Of a stretch of 51,643 bases of DNA, positions 44,371 to 51,643 are shown piece after piece. A program made the translations under genes and the position numbers. Under the pieces are notes generated by a model that saw only the letters and a list, made by a program, of their open reading frames with translations, was not told where the DNA came from and made no database searches. Numbering within the stretch: position 1 is the first letter of the stretch; each line of letters starts with the position of its first letter. The stretch is from Alphaproteobacteria bacterium (GTDB lineage Bacteria > Pseudomonadota > Alphaproteobacteria > Micavibrionales > Micavibrionaceae), in assembly GCA_016794305.1 (NCBI GenBank), contig JAEUKN010000009.1, forward strand, positions 1 to 51,643, in the 5' to 3' direction.

Positions 44371-45372
44371 ATGATCGACCTATCCGATGAAGACATTTTG
44401 GAAACGCGGCAAATGGTATTGATGATCACGCGGTTGGCGTTTCGCGGCCTGGCGATTATGCTGATCGGGCTTTATGCGTTGGTGATGATTTTGGTGAATA
44501 CGCCCCATGTCCATGCCGCCACCTTGATCCCCCAAGTCGCGGTGAGTAGTGATCAGGTGAGGTTGAGCGACCTGTTCGCCGATCTGCCAACGGGGGATGA
44601 TGCAATTTTGGGTGCGGCCCCGGCCCCCGGCAAAACCATGGTGATTGGGTCACGGACACTCACCCGCGTGGCGGATCTTTATCATGTGGATTGGAAATCG
44701 GGGTCTCCGCTTGATCAGGTGGTGGTGAGCCGCAATGTGCAATCCATTCCGCCCGAAACCATTAAAGAAAGTTTGATCAATGCCCTCAGGGCCAAAGGTG
44801 TGACCGGTGAGTTTGATGTGAGTGTGGGCGGTGCGCTTCCCGTTATCACCTTGGGCGGGGAGGAACCGGCAACGGTTGAGGTGGCCCAGATGAACTTTAC
44901 CCCGGGGCGCGATGTGTTTAGTGCGACCCTTGCTGCGCCCAGCGCGCAAAACCCGGTTAAGACCCTGAATATCAGTGGGGTGGTGGAAAAAAGCGAAGAA
45001 ATTCCCGTACTGAAATCCGCCCTCAAAAACGGCGATGTGATTGGCGCGGCCGATATTGAATGGAAAAATATTCCCACGAAATCTATGGTTTATGACACCA
45101 TGACCGACGCGGATCAATTGATTGGCAAAACCCCCGTGCGGGCGTTACAAGCGGGCGAAGCCGTGCGCAAACGCGATCTGATTTCCCCGCAATTGGTGGC
45201 TCGCGGTGATGAGGTGATTATTGAATTTGTCAATGGTGCTATGGCTCTTTCAGTAAAAGGCAAAGCCATGCAACCGGGGGCCGAGGGGGATCTGATCCGT
45301 GTTGTCAACCTCTCCAGCAATCAGTCGCTGCGGGCCGAAGTGGTGGGTGACCGTATGGTACGCGTGCAATAG
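44371..45372 (+). CDS. flgA: Flagellar P-ring assembly chaperone FlgA
   Basis: FlgA is the periplasmic chaperone that assists assembly of the FlgI P-ring. The 333-residue protein has a 20-residue polar start, then a signal-like hydrophobic segment (LAIMLIGLYALVMILVNT) ending near HVHAA. The C-terminal SAF-type domain follows, with EIPVLKSALKNGDVIGAADI, RALQAGEAVRKRDLI and GDEVIIEFVNGAMALSVKGK. A strong GGGAGAGA precedes the ATG. FlgI itself is not in the window. The 284-bp gap to flgH contains a MITE-like palindrome. Confidence 0.92.
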   Translation: MIDLSDEDILETRQMVLMITRLAFRGLAIMLIGLYALVMILVNTPHVHAATLIPQVAVSSDQVRLSDLFADLPTGDDAILGAAPAPGKTMVIGSRTLTRVADLYHVDWKSGSPLDQVVVSRNVQSIPPETIKESLINALRAKGVTGEFDVSVGGALPVITLGGEEPATVEVAQMNFTPGRDVFSATLAAPSAQNPVKTLNISGVVEKSEEIPVLKSALKNGDVIGAADIEWKNIPTKSMVYDTMTDADQLIGKTPVRALQAGEAVRKRDLISPQLVARGDEVIIEFVNGAMALSVKGKAMQPGAEGDLIRVVNLSSNQSLRAEVVGDRMVRVQ

Positions 45373-45386
45373 AGAATAAATTCCAT

Positions 45387-45432
45387 CCTGCTCACCTCCC
45401 CCTAAAGGGGGGGGGGCAGGGTGGGGGGTAAA
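45387..45432. repeat. G/C-tract palindrome after flgA
   Basis: CTCACCTCCCCCTAAAGGGG followed by a long G run and CAGGGTGGGGGG. It is the inverse relative of the motif at 44285-44335. Confidence 0.5.
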
Positions 45433-45439
45433 AATGGTG

Positions 45440-45585
45440 AGAACCTGTTCATGATCTCGCTGCGGCTAAGGATTTTTGCGGTTTTTCGAGAACCGCATCG
45501 GATCGTACATAGATGTACGTGAGAAGCGGAAGCGCAGAAATACCGTGAAAAGCCAACGCCGGAGTAGAGATCATGAACAGGTTCT
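45440..45585. repeat. MITE-like palindromic repeat, family X, copy 3
   Basis: The cleanest copy: 146 bp, perfect 19-bp inverted ends, core GATCGTACATAGATGTACG. It separates flgA from flgH and ends about 70 bp before flgH. Confidence 0.9.
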
Positions 45586-45656
45586 AAGTAACCGAATGGG
45601 CGCAGTATAGTTGGGATATACGGATAAAATAAAAAAACAAAAGGAAGGTGGTTAAA

Positions 45657-46421
45657 ATGAAAGCGGTTAAAATGAATAAAAAATGGCCAAAAATTTTAAT
45701 GATGTGTGTGTGTGTGGTGAGTTTGAGCGCATGCAGTGCCGCCGACCGCATCAAAAATATCGGTGAACCGCCCAAGCAATCGGCGATCGTCAATCCGACG
45801 CTGCAAAAAAATTACCAACCTGTGTCCATGCCGATGCCACCCAGCCAGATTGTGCAAAAATCCGGCAATTCCCTGTGGACCGGTGCGCAGCAAGGGTTTT
45901 TCAAGGATCAGCGCGCCAAAACCGTGGGCGATATCATGACGGTTTTGATTGATATTGATGATAAGGGGAAGATGGAAAATTCGTCTGAGCGTTCGCGCGC
46001 AACCTCCGAAACTGCCGGTATGCCCAATATGCTCGGTGCGGAAAGCAAGCTCAATCAGTTCTTTCCACAGGCGATTGACCCGAGTAATTTAGCCAATGCC
46101 ACGGCCGATTCATCCTATAAGGGGGACGGGACGATCGACCGTAAGGAAAAAATCCAGATGAAATTGGCGGTGACGGTCACGCAAGTTCTGCCCAATGGCA
46201 ATATGGTGATTAAGGGCGCGCAAGAGGTGCGGGTGAATTACGAGAACCGTATTTTGCAACTCGCCGGCGTGGTACGTCCACAAGATATCAGCATCGACAA
46301 CACCGTGTCCTATGAACAAATCGCCGAAGCTCGCATTTCCTATGGCGGTAAAGGCCAGATCACCGACGTGCAACAACCCCGATACGGTGAACAACTTTAC
46401 GACATAATCTTTCCGTTTTGA
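45657..46421 (+). CDS. flgH: Flagellar L-ring protein FlgH
   Basis: FlgH is the outer-membrane lipoprotein ring around the flagellar rod. The 254-residue precursor has a signal peptide with lipobox LSAC (VCVVSLSACSAADR). The mature protein shows the L-ring family blocks SLWTGAQQGFFKDQRAKTVG, DIMTVLIDIDDKGKMENSSE and LAVTVTQVLPNGNMVIKGAQ, ending VRPQDISIDNTVSYEQIAEA with the C-terminal YGEQLYDIIFPF. The ATG at 45657 follows AAGGAAGG with good spacing; an in-frame GTG at 45648 lies inside that ribosome site. A strong terminator follows. Confidence 0.97.
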   Translation: MKAVKMNKKWPKILMMCVCVVSLSACSAADRIKNIGEPPKQSAIVNPTLQKNYQPVSMPMPPSQIVQKSGNSLWTGAQQGFFKDQRAKTVGDIMTVLIDIDDKGKMENSSERSRATSETAGMPNMLGAESKLNQFFPQAIDPSNLANATADSSYKGDGTIDRKEKIQMKLAVTVTQVLPNGNMVIKGAQEVRVNYENRILQLAGVVRPQDISIDNTVSYEQIAEARISYGGKGQITDVQQPRYGEQLYDIIFPF

Positions 46422-46488
46422 TGAGATATGAAGAATGCGTATTAAAAACCAAGAAAAATAATTGACCGAGCTTTACCCACCTAAACTC

Positions 46489-46518
46489 AACGGCTGCAGA
46501 AGGCAGCCGTTTTTTTTA
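46489..46518 (+). terminator. Intrinsic terminator after flgH
   Basis: AACGGCTGC and GCAGCCGTT form a perfect 9-bp stem with a 5-base loop, followed by TTTTTTTT. It overlaps by 3 bp the stop of the convergent pncC gene. Confidence 0.92.
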
Positions 46519-46998
46519 TTCACCGATCTTATTGAGAACTAATTCAAGGGCGGCGCGAGCGGCGGCAAAACGTATGTCTTGCCGTTCTCCGGGGAGGTTG
46601 ATCTGCGCAACCACGACTTCGGATTGGCGGCGGGCAAAGCCGAAATAAACCAATCCCACCGGTTTTTCTGCGCTGCCGCCACTGGGGCCTGCGATGCCAG
46701 TAATGGAGAGGGCCAGATCAGCTTCGGAATTTTTCAACGCTCCCAAAGCCATGGCCGCCGCGCATTCCGCGCTCACCGCCCCAAATTGATTGAGGATGGC
46801 TTGACTAACGCCCAGAAGGTCAATCTTGCTTTGGTTGGAATAGGTCACAAAGCCGCGATCGAAAATATCGGATGACCCAGCCAGATCGGTGATGAGGGAA
46901 CACACCAACCCGCCCGTGCAAGATTCTGCACAGCATATGCGCAATTGTTTCATGCGTAAAACATCACTCAAGGTTTTGACCAGATCCGATAAATCCAT
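46516..46998 (-). CDS. pncC: Nicotinamide-nucleotide amidase (CinA C-terminal domain, PncC type)
   Basis: The enzyme deamidates NMN to NaMN in pyridine nucleotide recycling. The 160-residue protein is the stand-alone CinA C-terminal domain: RICCAESCTGGLVCSLITDL, RGFVTYSNQSKIDLLGVS, FGAVSAECAAAMALGAL and SITGIAGPSGGSAEKPVGLV are all present. The ribosome site is weak. It follows the pgpA pair and ispDF on the same strand, a common alphaproteobacterial order. Confidence 0.93.
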   Translation of the reverse strand: MDLSDLVKTLSDVLRMKQLRICCAESCTGGLVCSLITDLAGSSDIFDRGFVTYSNQSKIDLLGVSQAILNQFGAVSAECAAAMALGALKNSEADLALSITGIAGPSGGSAEKPVGLVYFGFARRQSEVVVAQINLPGERQDIRFAAARAALELVLNKIGE

Positions 46999-47036
46999 TT
47001 TTAAAAACTTTTCAAATCCCTTATAATCCAGGCCCC

Positions 47037-47627
47037 TTACAATTCAGGCGAGACAAAAAACAAACTCATCAACGCAAACAGCAGCACAATGTAACTATAT
47101 ACTGCCGCCAACAAATCATCAAGCATCACGCCCCATGCCCCCTGTACGCGACGATCAGCCCATTTGATCGGCCATGGTTTCCAGATATCAAAGATCCTGA
47201 AAATCACAAACGCGGCCAACGCCCAGTTAAGATCATAAAGAATTATCGGCATAAAGGTCGCGAGCATCCAGACTGCCGCAACTTCATCAATGACGATGAG
47301 CGAGAGATCATGTGTCCCCGTTTTTTTCTCAATGGCTGAGGTCGCAAACCATCCCGCGATGAACAAAATGAGTGAGACGGAGAGCATGAAAAGATTGAGC
47401 TCTGATTGAGTTGGAAACGAAATCAAATGAACCGCACTCAAAGATAAAAACCCGCCCACTGTGCCCCAAGTCCCAGGACCGGGGAGGAGTAACCCGCAGC
47501 CAAACCAAGTGGCCACCATCGCCGCCGGGGAAAACGGATTGACCTTGGATAAAAACTCCGACCTCTCAGCCTTAGCGCGTGCATAATTGGTACGAAATTT
47601 ATTCTTAAAATTCTTGATTAAATCCAT
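47037..47627 (-). CDS. pgpA: Phosphatidylglycerophosphatase A family protein, copy 1
   Basis: PgpA removes the phosphate from phosphatidylglycerophosphate to give phosphatidylglycerol. The 196-residue membrane protein has the family start MVATWFGCGLLLPGPGTWGT. The acidic motif reads SLIVIDEVAAVW and the later one MLDDLLAAVYSY, with several hydrophobic helices. The acidic residues fit an active enzyme. Its first 45 codons are almost identical in DNA to those of the next gene upstream (47656-48309), while the rest has diverged. No strong ribosome site precedes the ATG, suggesting coupling to the upstream copy. Confidence 0.9.
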   Translation of the reverse strand: MDLIKNFKNKFRTNYARAKAERSEFLSKVNPFSPAAMVATWFGCGLLLPGPGTWGTVGGFLSLSAVHLISFPTQSELNLFMLSVSLILFIAGWFATSAIEKKTGTHDLSLIVIDEVAAVWMLATFMPIILYDLNWALAAFVIFRIFDIWKPWPIKWADRRVQGAWGVMLDDLLAAVYSYIVLLFALMSLFFVSPEL

Positions 47628-47655
47628 TTTATATCAATCATGAGTTACAGAGTGC

Positions 47656-48309
47656 TTAATGTGGATCGGAGTATATAATAATATCAGGACAGTTTTTGAG
47701 ATCGGTGCACCCCCGATCTTCGAAAAAGTTTGCATAGGTCGCCAGAGAAAATACTATTATAATATAACAATACAGCGCGACAAATAAATCATCAAACATC
47801 ACGCCTCTGGCACCTTTTATTTTGCTGTTGAACCATTTAATCGGCCAAGGTTTGCAGATATCAAAAATTCTGAATATTAAGAAAGCAGATAGAGCCCAAA
47901 CGGGACTATATATAATAGCCGGCATCAAGTTTGCTAAAAACCAAACGGCCGTAATTTTATCTATAATAATGGGTGAGAGATCATATCTCCCGCTCTTTTT
48001 CCCAATTATATAAGTGGCAAGCCATCCAGAAATCAATAATAAAACTGTCATTGATGGCAAAAGTATATAGGGCACAAATATATGGAGAAATATGCCCACT
48101 CCCCATGGGTAAAAATTAGAAATGAGATGAACAAGGCCCAAAGATAAAAACCCGCCCACTGTGCCCCAAGTCCCGGGACCGGGGAGGAGTAACCCGCAGC
48201 CAAACCAAGTGGCCACCATCGCCGCCGGGGAAAACGGATTAACCTTGGATAAAAACTCCGACCTCTCAGCCTTAGCGCGTGCATAATTGGTGCGAAATTT
48301 GTTGAACAT
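47656..48309 (-). CDS. Phosphatidylglycerophosphatase A family protein, copy 2, altered acidic motif
   Basis: A 217-residue paralogue of the preceding gene in tandem. MVATWFGCGLLLPGPGTWGT and MFDDLFVALYCY are kept, but the motif VIDEVAAVW is IIDKITAVW here, replacing the conserved Glu by Lys. An extra C-terminal tail of about 25 residues (ANFFEDRGCTDLKNCPDIII) contains two Cys. If the Glu is needed for catalysis, as the acidic character of PgpA motifs suggests, this copy may be inactive or changed in specificity. AAGAGG precedes the ATG. It is 12 bp after the ispDF stop. Confidence 0.85.
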   Translation of the reverse strand: MFNKFRTNYARAKAERSEFLSKVNPFSPAAMVATWFGCGLLLPGPGTWGTVGGFLSLGLVHLISNFYPWGVGIFLHIFVPYILLPSMTVLLLISGWLATYIIGKKSGRYDLSPIIIDKITAVWFLANLMPAIIYSPVWALSAFLIFRIFDICKPWPIKWFNSKIKGARGVMFDDLFVALYCYIIIVFSLATYANFFEDRGCTDLKNCPDIIIYSDPH

Positions 48310-48321
48310 GGGGGAACCTCT

Positions 48322-49635
48322 TTATACGTTGCCTTTACCCGTTAATTTCGTGGATTCAAACTCCGCACTCGCTAGGGCATAGGCCGCAATCCCCTCACGC
48401 CGTCCGGTAAAGCCTAACCCTTCACTCGTGGTGGCTTTGACTGACACCTGCGAGAGATCAAGTGAAAGAATTTCAGCAATTCGTGCGCGCATGGCTTCGC
48501 GCACCGGGCCAATTTTCGGAGCTTCGCAAATGATCGTGACATCAATATGATGAAGCGTGCCGTGCGCACTCCGGAGCAAATCATAGGCGTGGCGCACGAA
48601 ATCCTCACTGTCGCGGTTGCGGTGCGCCGGGTCACTTGGGGGGAAGTGGCTGCCAATATCCCCCGCACCAATCAAGCCCAACAGCGCATCGGTGATCGCA
48701 TGGAGCGCGACATCGGCATCGGAATGTCCCAGAAGTTTATGCGTATGCGGGATAGAAATTCCGCCCAAAATTATCGCGGGGGCCGCTTCGCCAAACGCAT
48801 GAACATCATAACCCATCGCGGTTTTGAAGATAGGCTCTTGCTGCGGAAAATGTTGCGGTGGGGATTGTCTTTCGTGCAGCAAAAATTCGGCATAGGCCAT
48901 ATCCGATGGATAGGTAATTTTGGGGTTGGGGGATGTGGATAGTACCGCACAAACCGGATGAGGAAGAGCCGAGATCAGCGATGTTTCATCGGTAAAACGA
49001 TCCAAATTTGCTGCAAATTTTTTATAGGCATCCTGCAGCAAATTCAGGCGGGCAACCTGAGGTGTCTCAAGTGCCAGCAGGCGATCACGATCATGAATTT
49101 TCCCAAGAAACCGTGGAGAATCGGCCAAATTTTCAACGCTTCTGCGCTCAACCTCTCTCATTGTGTTGGACACAGTGTGGCACAGGCTGGCGGCACCATG
49201 TTCGCGGGCGGCAGCCAATACGGAGGCAATGTCATCCAAACTCACACAAGGCCGGGCGACATCGTGAATGAGAATGAGCGTGTCGGGGGTGGTGGGATAG
49301 TCATGCGCAATCTTCTCAAGCACATTGGCAACGCTGTGTTGTCGTGTTTGCCCGCCATGTATAGGTGGGGGGAGGTTTTCAATGCCCGCCACGGACGCCT
49401 GATAAAATTCCATGTGATCCGGATGTATGGCGGTCAATATGCGCGTTGTGGGAAGCAATTGAGCGAATGTGAGAATCGAATGGCGCAAAACTGGCAAGCC
49501 CGCACAGGCTTGATATTGCTTGGGCAATGGATTGACGGGCGATGCGGGCTGAAAAGACTCTCTTTGCCCCGCTGTCATTCGCGTGCCACGCCCGGCAGCC
49601 ACCAAAATCACATAAACATCATTGATGGGAGTCAT
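48322..49635 (-). CDS. ispDF: Bifunctional IspD/IspF isoprenoid enzyme
   Basis: The fusion carries two MEP-pathway activities: transfer of CMP to MEP (IspD) and formation of the cyclic diphosphate (IspF). At 437 residues it has the expected length. The IspD half has LVAAGRGTRM, then PKQYQACAGLPVLRHSIL after an extra 12-residue loop, and LIHDVARPCVS. The IspF half starts near residue 270 with MGYDVHAFGE, LGHSDADVALHAITDALLG and ISVKATTSEGLGFTGRREGI. The fusion is typical of alphaproteobacteria. It heads the minus-strand run with the pgpA pair and pncC. Confidence 0.96.
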   Translation of the reverse strand: MTPINDVYVILVAAGRGTRMTAGQRESFQPASPVNPLPKQYQACAGLPVLRHSILTFAQLLPTTRILTAIHPDHMEFYQASVAGIENLPPPIHGGQTRQHSVANVLEKIAHDYPTTPDTLILIHDVARPCVSLDDIASVLAAAREHGAASLCHTVSNTMREVERRSVENLADSPRFLGKIHDRDRLLALETPQVARLNLLQDAYKKFAANLDRFTDETSLISALPHPVCAVLSTSPNPKITYPSDMAYAEFLLHERQSPPQHFPQQEPIFKTAMGYDVHAFGEAAPAIILGGISIPHTHKLLGHSDADVALHAITDALLGLIGAGDIGSHFPPSDPAHRNRDSEDFVRHAYDLLRSAHGTLHHIDVTIICEAPKIGPVREAMRARIAEILSLDLSQVSVKATTSEGLGFTGRREGIAAYALASAEFESTKLTGKGNV

Positions 49636-49661
49636 GGCTTCATCATCCGGCCTAGTTATTG

Positions 49662-50357
49662 TTATAGTTTATTGAGTGCCGCCATAGTCTTACCGAGATC
49701 GGCTGAGCGGTCAAGACTCCAGATGCGCAGCACATTCAGGTAACGTGCCGCATAAATAACAAAATTTTTATCAAACGCCGCAGACTTTTCATTGGCTGTA
49801 CCGTCAACACAAGCGCCCGCTTCATCGGTCCAATTTTTGCACAGGTCCCAATAGCGCCATAGGCTTGAGTAGTATAAATTCAGCTCTGCCGGGATTTGGG
49901 ATTTGATCCAGCCAAAGGATTTGAGGAACGAAATATGTGCCGCTCTGTGCGTCTCCATCTCATCAAACCGCGCCATCAGCAATTCAAAGAGTTGTTCTTT
50001 AAAATTAAGCGCAGGGTCAGCGGAGGCCGATTGCAATATGGATTGATCCAAATCTGCAACAATTCGGTGTAAAATTTCAATTTTTTGGGGGAAAACAGCC
50101 ATAATATCGGCGACTTTTAACCCGCTGATTTCCGCGATTTCGGCATAGGATACCAATTCCCATGGACGCACAGCCGCCGCCGCCAGTGCAGATTTAACCA
50201 CTTCCGCCGCGATGCGTTCTGTGTTAGCAGAAGATGGACTTGCCATGGGCTTGCCCATAGGCTTGTCCATAGACCTGCCCATCGCGCAACGCGGAAAGAG
50301 CGGGCGCAGAAGAGATGAGCGCAGACGGGAAAAACATGGATTTAATGAAGCATTCAT
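49662..50357 (-). CDS. TetR-like transcriptional regulator
   Basis: A 231-residue protein with a helix-turn-helix around residues 50-95 (VSYAEIAEISGLKVADIMAV, FPQKIEILHRIV) in TetR style, followed by a helical C-terminal region. The C-terminal half (FLKSFGWIKSQIPAELNLYY, SLWRYWDLCKNWTD) resembles TetR/COQ9-type helical bundles. The N-terminal 45 residues are basic and contain a short tandem repeat (MDKPMGKPMASP), so the real start may be the Met at about residue 26. It is divergent from the sugar kinase gene at 50472, which it might regulate. Family assignment is moderate. Confidence 0.65.
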   Translation of the reverse strand: MNASLNPCFSRLRSSLLRPLFPRCAMGRSMDKPMGKPMASPSSANTERIAAEVVKSALAAAAVRPWELVSYAEIAEISGLKVADIMAVFPQKIEILHRIVADLDQSILQSASADPALNFKEQLFELLMARFDEMETHRAAHISFLKSFGWIKSQIPAELNLYYSSLWRYWDLCKNWTDEAGACVDGTANEKSAAFDKNFVIYAARYLNVLRIWSLDRSADLGKTMAALNKL

Positions 50358-50471
50358 ATTTCAGATATACGCTGATCAAACTTGAAATTCAAGCTCTTGA
50401 AATGGGGGCTTTGGCGATATAAAAACCCTTTTTACAATTCACTTTTACAGGTAATTTTTACAGGAAAAATG

Positions 50472-51449
50472 ATGACACAAAAAAATTTAGATGTGGTCGG
50501 GATCGGCAATGCAATTATTGATGCGTTGGCACATGTTGAGGTGGATTTCCTGAAAAACAACCTCCCCGCAGATGTGCAACCCTATGCGATGACTCTCATT
50601 ACTGAGACCCAAGCCGATGAAATTTATGGATCACTCAAGAATTGTACTATCATGCCGGGCGGATCGGCCGCCAATAGCATTGCGTCCTTCGCGGCACTGG
50701 GCGGTCGGGCAGGGTATATTGGCAAGGTGGCCAATGATCAATTGGGGCAAATTTTTACGCATGATTTTCGTGCGCTGGGGATTGAGTTTCACACCAAGCC
50801 GCTTGAAGGCGGCCCCGCCACCGCGCGCTGCATGAGCATGATTACCCCGGATGCGCAACGCACCATGTGCACCTATTTGGGGGCATCGGTTGTCTTTGAT
50901 GAAAAGGACGTGGACGAAGCCCTGATTGCGCGCGCGAATTTGACCTATCTGGAGGGGTATTTATTCGATGACCAGCGGGCCAAGGCCGCCTATACACGCG
51001 CGGCCGAACTCACCCACCGCCATGGCGGGCGCATTGCGCTCTCCCTCTCTGATCCGTTTTGCGTGCATCGCCACCGCGAAGATTTCTTGCAACTAATCCA
51101 TGATCATGTCGATGTTTTATTCGCCAATGAAGAGGAAATGAAAGTTTTGCTGGGATCTTCCGATGTTGATGCGGCGCATGCAGAGATTGCCAAATATTGT
51201 GATATTGCGGTTGTGACGTTGGGCAAAAACGGGTCACAAATTATCTCAAACGGTGAAAAATATCAGATTGCAGTGGTTGAACCCACAAAATTGGTGGACA
51301 CCACAGGGGCGGGTGATGCCTATGCCGCCGGATTTTTGTATGGGCTTTCCCAGGGGCAGAACTTGGCTGAGTGCGGACGGATGGGGTCACAATCCGCAGC
51401 CCGTATCATCGCGCATATCGGTGCCCGACCAACGGGGGAGATGTCGTAG
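50472..51449 (+). CDS. PfkB-family carbohydrate kinase (adenosine-kinase-like)
   Basis: A 325-residue kinase of the ribokinase/PfkB family. The N-terminus DVVGIGNAIIDALAHV, the substrate motif MPGGSAANSIASFAALGGRAG, and the ATP/anion-hole motif DTTGAGDAYAAGFLYG with catalytic Asp near the C-terminus are intact. The sequence resembles alphaproteobacterial proteins annotated as adenosine kinase, which would phosphorylate adenosine to AMP, but other sugars are possible. The ATG at 50472 has AGGAAAA at good spacing; one at 50469 is also in frame. The far upstream in-frame start at 50382 overlaps AT-rich leader and is unlikely. Confidence 0.92.
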   Translation: MTQKNLDVVGIGNAIIDALAHVEVDFLKNNLPADVQPYAMTLITETQADEIYGSLKNCTIMPGGSAANSIASFAALGGRAGYIGKVANDQLGQIFTHDFRALGIEFHTKPLEGGPATARCMSMITPDAQRTMCTYLGASVVFDEKDVDEALIARANLTYLEGYLFDDQRAKAAYTRAAELTHRHGGRIALSLSDPFCVHRHREDFLQLIHDHVDVLFANEEEMKVLLGSSDVDAAHAEIAKYCDIAVVTLGKNGSQIISNGEKYQIAVVEPTKLVDTTGAGDAYAAGFLYGLSQGQNLAECGRMGSQSAARIIAHIGARPTGEMS

Positions 51450-51479
51450 GAATCTTTTTCGCCCGTGATTCATGTGATT

Positions 51480-51643
51480 TTAAACCGTCAAGGCGCGAAG
51501 GATTTTGGGGATTTTTTAGCCATTAGTTTCCACGAATAAAATGAATGATCACGAATTTTAAAAGGGTTTAAGGGGGCATTCTACAACCCAGAATTCCCCA
51601 CCCCCACAGTCTTTATTTTCCACCCCCACCCTGCCTCCCCCTG
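51480..51643. repeat. Intergenic repeat cluster at the window end
   Basis: TTTTAAACCGTCAAGGCGCG starts a unit that resembles 27094-27112 (AAACCGCCAAGCCGCGCAAA). CCACGAATAAAATGAATGAT follows, then the CCCCACCCTGCCTCCCCCTG motif also seen before and after flgA. The last motif is cut by the window end. No gene is seen. Confidence 0.6.

Noticed and set aside
48958..49743. 261-codon plus-strand frame opposite ispDF
   Set aside because: It is antisense to the conserved IspD domain and has no ribosome site or recognisable protein features.

Overview
The window looks like a chromosomal segment of a free-living, flagellated alphaproteobacterium. The indicators are the fused IspDF enzyme, the flagellar regulator FlbT, a COQ9-family protein, ETF-ubiquinone oxidoreductase with long-form acyl-CoA dehydrogenases, and the pairings ctpA/divergent deacetylase and tadA/RluB-type synthase. 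Large pilin-like proteins and a GNA-FLY type secreted protein recall Micavibrio-like lineages, but that placement is an impression and not a demonstrated assignment.

Layout. 1-0.7 kb: the 3' part of an IS5-family (IS427-like) transposase that uses a frameshift, abutting a MITE-like palindrome. 0.9-3.7 kb (minus): degenerate GGDEF protein, histidine phosphatase, ftsY. 4.0-4.8 kb: two small XRE regulators with palindromic operators overlapping a promoter. 5-6.8 kb: acyl-CoA dehydrogenase. 6.8-9.5 kb (minus): rluB-like, psd, pssA (phosphatidylethanolamine synthesis). 9.5-12.1 kb: tadA, an RNA-like intergenic region, thrC, a HicB-like orphan. 12.4-15.8 kb: ctpA, divergent deacetylase, flbT. 15.8-18.3 kb (minus): trmL, M48 protease, pilin-like secreted protein. 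18.6-24.2 kb: response regulator, homoserine dehydrogenase, second acyl-CoA dehydrogenase, ETF-QO. 24.2 kb: a perfect parS-like site inside a larger palindrome. 24.3-27.1 kb: lipoprotein, DHH phosphoesterase, COQ9. 27.1-27.9 kb: nested intergenic repeats. 27.9-33.1 kb: era, glmU, glmS, membrane protein. 33.5-36.4 kb (minus): cysQ, hslU, hslV. 36.4-42.3 kb (minus): three very large, related prepilin-type proteins. 42.6-46.4 kb: flgF, flgG, flgA, flgH. 46.5-49.6 kb (minus): ispDF, two tandem pgpA paralogues, pncC. 49.7-51.4 kb: TetR-like regulator and a PfkB/adenosine-kinase family sugar kinase. No tRNA, rRNA or CRISPR array was seen.

Most genes are housekeeping: phospholipid synthesis (psd, pssA, pgpA), amino-sugar and isoprenoid precursors (glmU, glmS, ispDF), threonine synthesis (hom, thrC), fatty-acid oxidation feeding electrons through ETF-QO to ubiquinone (two dehydrogenases, ETF-QO, COQ9), protein quality control (hslUV, ctpA, M48) and flagellum assembly. 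The most unusual content is the cluster of three giant modular pseudopilins carrying phage-tail-like motifs and a Cys-rich tail. Next come the parS-like site, several families of structured intergenic repeats (two MITE-like families and a double-hairpin family with a compensatory base change), the tandem pgpA pair with an apparently converted 5' end and an altered acidic motif, and the XRE/operator module.
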